Under the pieces are notes generated by a model. It worked only from the letters and a program-made list of their open reading frames with translations. It did not search any database and was not told where the DNA came from. Positions 15,687 through 23,463 of a stretch of 64,000 nucleotides of DNA are shown here, piece by piece. Origin of the DNA: CAZHTS01 sp964535315 (GTDB taxonomy: Bacteria > Chloroflexota > Anaerolineae > Anaerolineales > Anaerolineaceae). Positions within the stretch are counted from its first letter, which is position 1; every line of letters starts with the position of its first letter. The position numbers and the translations under genes are program-made. The stretch is from positions 1 to 64,000 of the forward strand of contig CAZHTS010000007.1 in assembly GCA_964535315.1 (NCBI GenBank), written 5' to 3'.

Positions 15687-16172
15687 TCAGTTGGCGGCGA
15701 TCATGGCCTGGATGGCCTCAACCGGCATGTACATGCGCCGGGCAATTTCGGGCACGCTCAGCCCTTCATCCAGGAGGCGCCGCACGGCAATTGGCAGTGG
15801 TTCGCCGATCTCGACGATGTGCCCGTCGGGGTCGTAGACGTATAAGGCCAGCTGCCCCCAGGGATGGGCAGTGATGGGGCGCAGGATGCGGGTTCCGGCG
15901 GCGCTCAGGCGCTGCGAGACGGCCTCGAGTTCGTCGCTTTCAAAGTACACTTCCAGATTCTTGCGCCCCAGGGCGGCTTCTCCTTCCTGAGGGGCGGCGG
16001 CGAAGATGTGCTGCAGGGCGCTGTCGTTTTGCCAGAGGGATAGCCCACCCTCGAAGCCAATGTTGAGCCCGTAGTCGGTGATCACTTTCTGCTCGAGCAG
16101 CGTTTCATAGAAATGACGCGAGATTTGAATATCCTTAACAAACAGGACGCAGGAATGGTATCGCAGGGTCAT
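15687..16172 (-). CDS. VOC (glyoxalase/bleomycin-resistance) family protein with helix-turn-helix-like tail
   Basis: A 161-residue protein. Residues 1-122 form a typical single-chain VOC fold: the YHSCVLFVKDIQISRHFYETLL start, the ALYVYDPDGHIVEIGEPL strand near 110-125, and the metal-site region with its His and Glu positions. Such proteins can be metal-dependent enzymes or ligand binders; the substrate is unknown. Unusually, the last 35 residues (VRRLLDEGLSVPEIARRMYMP followed by an AIQAMI helix) look like a helix-turn-helix of the resolvase/sigma-region type. It has a good promoter and its own terminator, so it is monocistronic. Confidence 0.8.
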   Translation of the reverse strand: MTLRYHSCVLFVKDIQISRHFYETLLEQKVITDYGLNIGFEGGLSLWQNDSALQHIFAAAPQEGEAALGRKNLEVYFESDELEAVSQRLSAAGTRILRPITAHPWGQLALYVYDPDGHIVEIGEPLPIAVRRLLDEGLSVPEIARRMYMPVEAIQAMIAAN

Positions 16173-16207
16173 GTGTTTTTTCTCCGATAGAATGAATGTT
16201 CTATTTT

Positions 16208-16235
16208 ATTGTAAACCGAAAAGCAGGATTGTCAA
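16208..16235 (-). promoter_or_regulatory. Promoter of the VOC gene
   Basis: A perfect TTGACA (16230-16235) and TACAAT (16208-16213) on the minus strand with a 16-base spacer, ending 35 nt before the start codon. Confidence 0.75.
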
Positions 16236-16253
16236 GAGTATTGGCTCAAAGGT

Positions 16254-17948
16254 TTATAGCGGAATATTTACGTAGATTTTTGTCCCGACGCCCACTTCAC
16301 TGTTCACGATGACCGAGCCGCCCACCAGCCGGGCGCGCTCATTCATAAACGTCAGGCCGTAACTGTTCGAGGTCGGGGTTTGTGGGTTAAAACCAATGCC
16401 GTCGTCCTGCACGATCAACGCCACGGCGTTTTTGTTGTAGGTCAGGGCGACCTTGATCTGGCTGGCGTGGGCGTGCTTTTTGATGTTATTCAACGCTTCC
16501 TGGCAAATGCGCAGCAAGGTGATCTTGACCGCCGGAGAAACGATTTGTTCTTCGCCCACCACATCCAGGGCGGCTTCGATGTTCATATCCTGGGCGATGT
16601 GCGCCAGTTCTTCCTGGATCAGGGTTTGCAGATTGCCCTGGATCGTAATGTTGGGGCGCAGCGATTGCACGGAACGACGGGCCTCGGATAGTTTATCCTT
16701 TGCCAGGCTGCGGATACGCTCCAGAATGGCCTGGGCCTGTTCCAGATCATGATCGTTTAACGCCATCTTTGCCGATTCGACCTGCATCGAGATTCCGGCA
16801 AAACCCTGCGCCAGGGTGTCGTGGATTTCGCGGGCAATGCGGTTGCGTTCCTCGATGACGGCCATTTCGCGTAGTTCGTTATGCAGGCGCGCGTTTTCAA
16901 TCGCGACCGCCACCTGGTCCGCCAGGGGCCAGATGGTAAAGAGATCCACGTCGCCAAAAGGCCGGGCGTTTGCATTGACGAGATCCAACACCCCTAAGAT
17001 GTTCTTGCCGATCTTGATGGGAACGGCCATGCGCATGGGTTCGCAGGACCTTGCTTGAGGGGGGCGCGATGGGGCGGATGGAAATTCATTGGAGAGATAC
17101 GGTTTGCCGGTGCTGCTCACCTGTTCGATGATACCCAGGCTAAAAATTTCTGAGTTTTCGGCCCCCTCGGGGCAGGGAATTTCTCCCGATTGGGCGGCCA
17201 GGACGTTTTCTCTGGGCTCGCCCTGCACGAGGTAAACCCGTACGCTCTGGATTTGGAATGTCTTTTGCATGGTTTTGGCGACGTAGGGCAGCAGCTCCTG
17301 GATATTCAAGAAGGAACTGATTTTCCGGCTGAACTCGTTGATGGCTCTCAACTGGCTGTTGCGCCGCTGCTCGATGCGCGTAAAATCGTCGACGCGTTCG
17401 GCCAGCGTAATGATGCGCTTGCGGATTTCTCGTGAAGGGTGTAGAAATTCATCGATGTTGATCGTGGTGGCAACCACCAGCCCTACCGGAGCAATTTGAT
17501 CGGGGAAGATGGGCACGCAGTACATGTATTTGCGATGAACCTGGCCGTCTGCATCTGGCCAGTCATAATATCCCCCCGCTTCATGCGTCAACCCGGCGGC
17601 GATGATTTCCCAGAACTGTGGAAATTCGGCGTGGATGATTTGTAGATCGGAGCCAACGACCGCCGGATCTACGTGGAATAGGTTGATGGCGTGCGTGTCG
17701 TGCAGCGCCGAATAGCCGGACTGCCCAATTTTGACCACGGCGATCGAAGCCAGTTCGGCGTCACGCTTGAGATCGACCGGGGAGGAAAAGGCGCGATGTT
17801 TCAGATAGATATCAATCTGGCGGGCAATGTCCTGTGCTTTCTGCCGGATGATTTCGCTGCCCAATTCTTCCAGGGCGTTGGCGGCAATCTCTGCCGCCTG
17901 GCGGCCGATTTCGATACTTTCGTCTGGGCGAAATGAACTGATCGTCAT
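16254..17948 (-). CDS. Soluble sensor histidine kinase (Cache-like, GAF, HisKA_3, HATPase)
   Basis: A 564-residue NarL-type histidine kinase. Residues about 60-190 resemble a single Cache domain, with the telltale AGGYYDWPDADGQVHRKYMY and the following VPIF...GLVVATTINIDEFL strands. A GAF domain lies at about 215-360. The dimerisation/phosphorylation helix is EERNRIAREIHDTLAQGFAG, and the C-terminal ATPase has DDGIGFNP and the GLTFMNERARLVGG G-box. No transmembrane segment is visible, so the Cache-like sensor would be cytosolic, which is unusual for a domain normally outside the membrane. The partner is the divergent response regulator 57 nt away. A cytoplasmic ligand, perhaps an aromatic acid used by the adjacent hpd operon, is an inference. 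Confidence 0.88.
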   Translation of the reverse strand: MTISSFRPDESIEIGRQAAEIAANALEELGSEIIRQKAQDIARQIDIYLKHRAFSSPVDLKRDAELASIAVVKIGQSGYSALHDTHAINLFHVDPAVVGSDLQIIHAEFPQFWEIIAAGLTHEAGGYYDWPDADGQVHRKYMYCVPIFPDQIAPVGLVVATTINIDEFLHPSREIRKRIITLAERVDDFTRIEQRRNSQLRAINEFSRKISSFLNIQELLPYVAKTMQKTFQIQSVRVYLVQGEPRENVLAAQSGEIPCPEGAENSEIFSLGIIEQVSSTGKPYLSNEFPSAPSRPPQARSCEPMRMAVPIKIGKNILGVLDLVNANARPFGDVDLFTIWPLADQVAVAIENARLHNELREMAVIEERNRIAREIHDTLAQGFAGISMQVESAKMALNDHDLEQAQAILERIRSLAKDKLSEARRSVQSLRPNITIQGNLQTLIQEELAHIAQDMNIEAALDVVGEEQIVSPAVKITLLRICQEALNNIKKHAHASQIKVALTYNKNAVALIVQDDGIGFNPQTPTSNSYGLTFMNERARLVGGSVIVNSEVGVGTKIYVNIPL

Positions 17949-17971
17949 TGTGGTAAGCCGTAGGTGAAGGA

Positions 17972-17977
17972 TATAAT
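17972..17977 (+). promoter_or_regulatory. -10 box of the response regulator
   Basis: TATAAT, 28 nt before the TTG start at 18006, inside the short divergent region with the kinase gene. Confidence 0.4.
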
Positions 17978-18005
17978 GGAATTATACAGGATCGGAGGCG
18001 CTGAT

Positions 18006-18650
18006 TTGAAAACAATTCGTTTCATGATCGTCGATGACCAGCAGATCATTCGCGAAGGGCTGGCCGGGATGTTGAGCCGGGAGGCAGACCTGGAACTGGT
18101 CGGGGTGGCCGAGAACGGACAGGAAGCGGTCGCCAAGGCTGCCGCGCTCAAGCCGGACATGATTCTGATGGATCTGCGTATGCCGGTCATGGGCGGCGCC
18201 CAGGCAATTCGCGAGATTCGCAAAAACCGGCCAGAAACCAAATTCGTTATCCTGACCGTTTACGACAACGACGAAGAAATGTTTGAGGCGCTGCGAGCGG
18301 GGGCAAAAGCGTTTTTATTAAAGGATGTTTCTCGCGACGAACTGATTTCGGTGATCCGTTCGGTCGCTTCGGGAAAGGCGCACCTGCAACCGGAACTGAC
18401 CGGCATGCTTTTCGATCACCTCACCAGTATGTCTGACGCTGACCAGCCGGCGATCACGATCACCCCGCGAGAACGCTCCGTGCTGCAACTGCTGGCGCGC
18501 GGCGCTTCGAACAAGGAGATTGGCGGCGAACTGGCAATCAGCGAGCACACGGTGAAGAGCCACGTCGCCAATATTTTCGCTAAACTCGAGGCGCGCGACC
18601 GGACGGAAGCGGTGGCCAAGGCCATTCAAAAGGGGCTGATCCAGGTCTGA
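18006..18650 (+). CDS. NarL/FixJ-family response regulator
   Basis: A 214-residue two-component regulator. The receiver domain (about 1-120) has the acidic pair VDDQ, the phospho-acceptor Asp in MILMDLRMPVMGG, and the conserved Thr/Lys positions (VILTVYD, AFLLKD). The C-terminal LuxR-type helix-turn-helix (about 150-210) contains ITPRERSVLQLLARGASNKEIG and ISEHTVKSHVANIFAKL. I start it at a TTG because GGAGG lies 7 nt upstream and the length then matches the family; a GTG at 17964 in the same frame lies upstream of the -10 box. The cognate kinase is divergent. The hpd operon follows in the same direction after a strong terminator. Confidence 0.9.
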   Translation: MKTIRFMIVDDQQIIREGLAGMLSREADLELVGVAENGQEAVAKAAALKPDMILMDLRMPVMGGAQAIREIRKNRPETKFVILTVYDNDEEMFEALRAGAKAFLLKDVSRDELISVIRSVASGKAHLQPELTGMLFDHLTSMSDADQPAITITPRERSVLQLLARGASNKEIGGELAISEHTVKSHVANIFAKLEARDRTEAVAKAIQKGLIQV

Positions 18651-18672
18651 TTTTCTCGTCGACGCATGCCGC

Positions 18673-18720
18673 GAGGCGCATTTTACGGGCCGGCCCGTAA
18701 GATGCGCCTCGTTTTGTTTT
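18673..18720 (+). terminator. Terminator after the response regulator
   Basis: A long stem (GAGGCGCAT at 18673-18681 with ATGCGCCTC at 18702-18710, continued inward by TTACGGGC/GCCCGTAA) is followed by GTTTTGTTTTT. Confidence 0.9.
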
Positions 18721-18738
18721 TCTCGGCCGAATGGGGGA

Positions 18739-18772
18739 GGGTGCGCATCCCCCATTCGGGGGATGCGCACCC
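18739..18772. repeat. Perfect 15-bp hairpin upstream of hpdB
   Basis: 18739-18753 pairs with 18758-18772 around an ATTC loop. It has no T-run. It is one of three stacked palindromes in this 270-bp gap. Confidence 0.7.
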
Positions 18773-18773
18773 G

Positions 18774-18799
18774 GCCATTCGTATCATTCTACGAATGGC
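18774..18799. repeat. 10-bp palindrome upstream of hpdB
   Basis: GCCATTCGTA (18774-18783) and TACGAATGGC (18790-18799) are perfectly complementary with a 6-base spacer. It lies 36 bp before the hpd -35 box and could be an activator site. Confidence 0.5.
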
Positions 18800-18834
18800 T
18801 CGAACGACCGAACGAAGTGTACCTGAATACGGGA

Positions 18835-18863
18835 TTGTCTGGGGCGTGGCCAGACGGTATAAA
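18835..18863 (+). promoter_or_regulatory. hpd operon promoter with operator-like palindrome
   Basis: TTGTCT (18835-18840) and TATAAA (18858-18863) with a 17-base spacer. An inverted repeat GTCTGG-N7-CCAGAC (18837-18855) overlaps the -35 and fills the spacer, a position suited to regulation. Confidence 0.6.
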
Positions 18864-18920
18864 AGAGTAGATAGTTGACGCTTGAACAAGGTCTGCATGA
18901 TTTTTCAAGGAGATTCAAAT

Positions 18921-21653
18921 ATGGCGACGTTGGAAGCACCAAGCAGAGAGAAAAGGTTAGCCGATATTCTCAAGGAGAAAGGCATTCCGATTGAGAACCA
19001 TTATGGCCCGGAATATGAGGGCGTAACCAACCGGGAAGTGCTTAACAGCCCCACGGAACGAGCTGAGAAATTGATGTCCATCTACCTCAACTCGTTTTCC
19101 TCGGTGAACGTGGAATTTCCCTACTGGTACACGCGCGAATGGGCCAAGTGGGAGAATGACGTCACGATCATCCGCCGGGCAAAGAGCCTGAAAGCGGCGT
19201 TCAGCCACATGACCCCCATGATCTGGCCGCATGAAAAGCTGATCGGTGGCAAGACGTATTACTACCGCGGCTCCTTCCCCATGCCGAACCTGTCGAACAC
19301 CTTCTTCCTGGCCGCCAGCGATGGCCTGGCCAAGGCTGCTGCGGCGCGCGGCGGTTCTGCTGCCGGCGACGAAGCGAAGTTTGGTGCGGGCGGCGGTAAT
19401 GTAACCAAGAGCTTTGGCAACATCGTATCGATTGCCGGCAAATTCGGTATTCGTGCAGAAGAAATCCCCGCGCTGGTGAAACTGGCTTATGCCTGGAAGG
19501 GCAAGTCGGTGGAAGAGGTCGGCCACATCTATGAGATGATGGTCCCCGAGTACGACCTCAAAGAGAAGATGATGCGCTCGGTGATCTGCATGTTCGACTC
19601 CGGGTACACCATCCCGCAGGGCCGCGAAGTCATCAATTACTATTATCCGCTGGCCTACGGTTTTGACGAACTGATCAAGATGTGCGTCGAGCGCAAGGCA
19701 GAAGTGGCCGGGCGCGCCGGCGGTGATGGCATCACCGGCATCGACCGCATGTATTACTACGAAGCGGTTCGCCTGATGCTCGAAGGTTTCCAGGCCTGGT
19801 TCTTGAATTATGCGAAGGAAGCCCGCCGCCTGGAGGCTTATACTACCGATGCGGTGGAGAAGAAGGAATACGCCGACATCGCCGAGATGATGGAGCACAT
19901 CGCCCATAAGCGGCCGTCGACCTTCAAACAGGCCCTGCAAATGACCTGCCTGATCCATTTTGCGGTGCTCAACGAGGACTCCGCTTCGGGTATGTCGCCC
20001 GGTCGTGTGGGTCAGGCGCTCTTCCCCTGGTACGAGCAGGAGAAATTGGCCGGCACGATCACCGACGAAGAAGTGATTGAACTGCTCGAGCTCCACCGGG
20101 TGAAGTTCACCTGTATCGACGCTTTCGCCTCGACCGGTGTGGTGGGCGGCGTGCTCTCCTCGAACACTTTCAACAACCTGAGCATGGGCGGTTTGAACCG
20201 CGACGGCGAGCCGGAAGGCAACGCCCTGGAAGTCTTGATCCTGAAGGCTGGCCGCCGCCTGCAAAGCCCGCAGCCGACCCTCTCGGTCATGTACGACGAC
20301 AAGCTTTCGGATGAGTTCATGCTCGAAGCGGCCGAGACGGTGAAGTCCGGCACCGGCTACCCGGCCTTTATGAACAACCAGACCGGTATGAAGTTCCTGC
20401 TCAATCAGTACGGACCGGAAGGGATGACGGTCGAGGACGCCCGCGCCATGTCCATCGGCGGCTGCCTCGAGACTTCGCCCTGCGTCTGGAAGCCGCTGGA
20501 AATGAACGGCAAACAGTACTGGATCCCGGGCGGCGCCGGCCAGCCGACCTCGGTGGGTGTGCACTTCATCGCCAACCCGAAGGTTCTGGAATGCGTACTG
20601 TTCAACGGTTACGATTATCGCCTGGGCGAACAGCTTTACCCGCCGCACAACAGCAACCTGGAGACCTTTGAGGAACTGGTGCGGGTCTTCAAGATGTACT
20701 ACGAGATGACGGTTGACTGCCTGGCGACGACCAATAATATCCAGCACGACATCTGGCGCAAGAATAACATGTCGGTCATCAATTCCTTCTTGAAGCCGGA
20801 TGGTCTGGAGCGCGGCCGGCACATCGGCCACCTGGGCTATCGCTTCAACGCCACCTACAATATCGAATCCTGCGGTACGATCACGATGGTCAACTCGCTG
20901 GTGGCGCTCAAGAAGCTGGTGTACGACGATAAGAAGTACTCTCTGGACGAGATGTGCGCGGCGATCAAGGACAACTTCGGCTTCAAGACCGCCAAGGAAG
21001 TCGGCTCGTTCTCGCTGATGGCCCAGGTCAAGAAGGAAGGCGGCGACGCTTACGACAAGATCCATCACGACTGCCTGATGGCCCCCAAGTACGGCAACGA
21101 CGATCCGTATGCGGACGAGGTGCTGGCCAAATACGAAGAGTGGTTCTGCAGCATGTGCCACAACTACGAATCGCTGTACGGCAAGAAGATGTACGCCTGC
21201 CAGATTTCGGTTTCGACCCACGGCGTGCAGGGTTCGATCACCCTGGCGACGGCGGACGGACGCCTGGCCGGCACCACTTACGCCGACGGCTCGATGTCGG
21301 CCTACCCCGGCACGGATCGCAATGGCCCCTACGCCCTGTTCAACTCCGCTACCTGCTGGGATCACTCCTGCTCGCAGAACAGCCAGATGAACCTCAAGAT
21401 CCACCCCACCGCCATTCATGGTATCGAAGGCTCCCGCAAGCTGGTCGATCTGACGCGTGCCTACATGCGCAAGGGCGCGTTCCACATCCAGTACAACGTG
21501 GTGGACTCGAAGGTGCTGAAGGATGCGCAGGCAAGTCCCGAGAATTACCGCGAATTGCTGGTGCGCGTGGCCGGCTTCACGCAGTATTGGGTGGAACTGG
21601 GCAAGCCGATCCAGGACGAGGTGATCTCTCGTACCGAGTACGAGCAGGTTTAG
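18921..21653 (+). CDS. hpdB: 4-Hydroxyphenylacetate decarboxylase, glycyl radical subunit
   Basis: A 910-residue glycyl radical enzyme that decarboxylates 4-hydroxyphenylacetate to p-cresol under strict anoxia. The catalytic pair is Cys515-Leu-Glu517 and the radical glycine is Gly885 in RVAGF near the C-terminus. The Cys-Gly distance of 370 equals that of the Clostridium scatologenes enzyme as I recall it (Cys503, Glu505, Gly873). With the same +12 offset, its substrate-contacting Ser344, His536 and Glu637 fall on Ser356, His548 and Glu649 here, all conserved. This argues for the hydroxyphenylacetate branch over indoleacetate or phenylacetate decarboxylases. A small Fe-S subunit gene follows, as in HpdBC. 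The start at 18921 has AAGGAG 8 nt upstream. Recalled numbering needs checking against the published structure. Confidence 0.88.
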   Translation: MATLEAPSREKRLADILKEKGIPIENHYGPEYEGVTNREVLNSPTERAEKLMSIYLNSFSSVNVEFPYWYTREWAKWENDVTIIRRAKSLKAAFSHMTPMIWPHEKLIGGKTYYYRGSFPMPNLSNTFFLAASDGLAKAAAARGGSAAGDEAKFGAGGGNVTKSFGNIVSIAGKFGIRAEEIPALVKLAYAWKGKSVEEVGHIYEMMVPEYDLKEKMMRSVICMFDSGYTIPQGREVINYYYPLAYGFDELIKMCVERKAEVAGRAGGDGITGIDRMYYYEAVRLMLEGFQAWFLNYAKEARRLEAYTTDAVEKKEYADIAEMMEHIAHKRPSTFKQALQMTCLIHFAVLNEDSASGMSPGRVGQALFPWYEQEKLAGTITDEEVIELLELHRVKFTCIDAFASTGVVGGVLSSNTFNNLSMGGLNRDGEPEGNALEVLILKAGRRLQSPQPTLSVMYDDKLSDEFMLEAAETVKSGTGYPAFMNNQTGMKFLLNQYGPEGMTVEDARAMSIGGCLETSPCVWKPLEMNGKQYWIPGGAGQPTSVGVHFIANPKVLECVLFNGYDYRLGEQLYPPHNSNLETFEELVRVFKMYYEMTVDCLATTNNIQHDIWRKNNMSVINSFLKPDGLERGRHIGHLGYRFNATYNIESCGTITMVNSLVALKKLVYDDKKYSLDEMCAAIKDNFGFKTAKEVGSFSLMAQVKKEGGDAYDKIHHDCLMAPKYGNDDPYADEVLAKYEEWFCSMCHNYESLYGKKMYACQISVSTHGVQGSITLATADGRLAGTTYADGSMSAYPGTDRNGPYALFNSATCWDHSCSQNSQMNLKIHPTAIHGIEGSRKLVDLTRAYMRKGAFHIQYNVVDSKVLKDAQASPENYRELLVRVAGFTQYWVELGKPIQDEVISRTEYEQV

Positions 21654-21699
21654 TGCGCTGATAATTCAAACCGAAGAACGGATACGATAGGAGCTTCAT

Positions 21700-21981
21700 A
21701 TGATTGAAGAGAAGGTTATGGTAAAACTCTGCCAGCACAGCGACTGCCGTAATTTTTGCAGCATGGATGTTGCCAAAGGGATCTGCCGCCGGACGCAGGA
21801 AATCGTCCTGATCGACTCTGAAGCCTGTGCGGCGTACGTTCAGCTGCCGAAATGCAAGTTCTGTGCGAACTATGTCGCCGGTGAGCAGGAAGGTATTGGC
21901 ACCTGCACTGCTGAAGAAGGCGGCCCCTGGGCCTACCCGGAAATGATCGCAGTCACCTGCGAAATGTTCAAACCCGCCTAG
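21700..21981 (+). CDS. hpdC: 4-Hydroxyphenylacetate decarboxylase, small iron-sulfur subunit
   Basis: A 93-residue Cys-rich protein with nine cysteines. His13/Cys16/Cys29/Cys43 and Cys52/Cys55/Cys69/Cys87 fit the ligand pattern of the two [4Fe-4S] clusters of the known small subunit, including the unusual His ligand in HSDC and the PKCKFCANY and TCEMF segments. The subunit is needed for the hetero-octameric enzyme and is thought to control radical formation. It lies 46 nt after hpdB. The ATG at 21700 has TAGGAG 6 nt upstream; an alternative ATG at 21718 would give the shorter N-terminus seen in clostridial proteins. Confidence 0.9.
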   Translation: MIEEKVMVKLCQHSDCRNFCSMDVAKGICRRTQEIVLIDSEACAAYVQLPKCKFCANYVAGEQEGIGTCTAEEGGPWAYPEMIAVTCEMFKPA

Positions 21982-21992
21982 CCAGAGACCTC

Positions 21993-22028
21993 AGCGCTGC
22001 GCGGTTGGTTCGCCGGCCGCGCAGCGCT
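21993..22028 (+). repeat. Intercistronic hairpin between hpdC and the transporter gene
   Basis: A perfect 12-bp GC-rich stem (21993-22004 with 22017-22028) without a T-run, 11 nt after the hpdC stop. It may protect the upstream mRNA and lower expression of the transporter relative to hpdBC. Confidence 0.6.
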
Positions 22029-22053
22029 TATGGCTGAATAAAGGATAAGGTAT

Positions 22054-23373
22054 ATGGACGACAAGAATGCAAAACGCCTGGGGTATCTGACGGTCGCCGC
22101 CTCCTGGCTGGCTGTTTTCTGCCTGTTTGGTTTTCGCTCGAGCTTTTCGATCCTCAACCCGGTGATCATCAAAAGCACGGGGTGGGCTGCGACGCTGCCC
22201 TCCACCGGCTATTCGATCATGATGTCGGTGTATGCCATCACCGCCTTCTTTAGCGGCGCGATCATCGACAAAAAAGGCACCCGCCCGGTCTACTTCCTCG
22301 GCGCCATCTTCTGCGCCCTGGGGTTCTTCCTGACCAGCCTGGTGCCGGATTCGATGCCCCTGCTTTACCTGGCCTCTTACGGCCTGTTTGCCGGGATTGG
22401 CACCGGTATGCTGTGGGTTTCCTCGACGGTCTCCGTGCGCAAATGGTTCGTCGGTAAGGCGTACGGCACCTGGTGGGGTCTGGCCTTTATGGGCGCGCCC
22501 ATGGCTCAGGTACTGCTCAGCCTGATCGTAAAGCCCATTCTGACCGGCCCTGGCGCTGGTGCGGATAGCTGGCGCTTCGCCATGCGCATTCTGGCGGGGA
22601 TCGTGCTGTGCGCGCTGCTGCTGGCGGCAGCCATCGCCAAGAAGTCGCCGGATGCCTACGGCCTCAAGCCGTTTGGTCTGGCTCCCACCGCCGGAGCGGC
22701 GCCCAAGAAGGAAACCCACTGGACGCCCAAGACGGCCTTCAAAACCACTGCCATCTGGGGCACCGTTGCCGCCTTCCTGACGGCCATGATCGGCGAGTTC
22801 CTGGTCTGGACGCAGGTTGTCCGTTATTGGACGGTGGACGCCAAGATGGATCTTGCCACCGCCACGAACCTCTACATCTTCATCGGTATTTCCGGTATCT
22901 TCACCATGCCGCTGATGGGTAAGGTCTCCGATGCCCTGGTGCAGAAGTTTGGCAACGAGACCAAGGCCCGCAAGACCATGTTGATCTTCGCTCCGGCAGT
23001 GGGCGTGCTGGCCTGTCTGCTGCTGCTGGCGAGCGGGGCGGGCTCCTTCGGCATTGGCGTGGTGGCCTGTATCCTGTTTGCCATCTACTGGGCGATTGAA
23101 CCGGGCGGCTGCGCCGGGTATGCGGGTTCCATCTACGGCGGTAAATCGCTTGGCCGGATTTGGGGCCTGGCGACCCTCGTGGTCATGGGGATTGGGCCGG
23201 CGTTAGGGACGTACGTCGGGTCTGCCCTGGGCGCGGGCGGCAGCTACGTGCCGTCCATCTGGTTTGCGCTGGGTGGCTTTACCCTCTCCACCCTTGTGGC
23301 GATCTTCCTGCCGCTTGCCGTCAAGGAGCCGCAGGAAAGCAGCGAGACGGTGGTAGAGCCTGCCAAAGCTTAG
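22054..23373 (+). CDS. MFS transporter, oxalate/formate antiporter-like
   Basis: A 439-residue membrane protein with about 12 predicted helices. It shows the MFS loop 2-3 motif in modified form (GAIIDKKGTRPVYFLGA) and the LGFFLTSLV...GLFAGIGTGMLWVSSTVSVRKWF pattern typical of the OFA (oxalate:formate antiporter) group. Its place between hpdC and hpdA makes it the likely carrier for 4-hydroxyphenylacetate uptake, p-cresol release, or an exchange of the two. An exchange would parallel OxlT, in which a decarboxylation is coupled to antiport; this is inference. The ATG has AAGGATAAGG upstream. Confidence 0.85.
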   Translation: MDDKNAKRLGYLTVAASWLAVFCLFGFRSSFSILNPVIIKSTGWAATLPSTGYSIMMSVYAITAFFSGAIIDKKGTRPVYFLGAIFCALGFFLTSLVPDSMPLLYLASYGLFAGIGTGMLWVSSTVSVRKWFVGKAYGTWWGLAFMGAPMAQVLLSLIVKPILTGPGAGADSWRFAMRILAGIVLCALLLAAAIAKKSPDAYGLKPFGLAPTAGAAPKKETHWTPKTAFKTTAIWGTVAAFLTAMIGEFLVWTQVVRYWTVDAKMDLATATNLYIFIGISGIFTMPLMGKVSDALVQKFGNETKARKTMLIFAPAVGVLACLLLLASGAGSFGIGVVACILFAIYWAIEPGGCAGYAGSIYGGKSLGRIWGLATLVVMGIGPALGTYVGSALGAGGSYVPSIWFALGGFTLSTLVAIFLPLAVKEPQESSETVVEPAKA

Positions 23374-23396
23374 TAAAATTATTGAGACCGGTGAGA

Positions 23397-23432
23397 CAGG
23401 TGATCTGGGCCCATTCGGGTCCGGGTCACCTG
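23397..23432 (+). repeat. Intercistronic hairpin before hpdA
   Basis: CAGGTGA...GGGCCC can pair with GGGTCCGGGTCACCTG around ATTC, a 16-bp stem with a few mismatches, between the transporter gene and hpdA. It has no T-run. Confidence 0.5.
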
Positions 23433-23463
23433 CACGGGTATCTGCCAGGTATGAGGACACAGG

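Noticed and set aside
18957..21485. An 842-codon open frame antisense to hpdB
   Set aside because: It mirrors the codon bias of a GC-rich gene whose glycyl radical motifs are certain, and its translation has no domain pattern.
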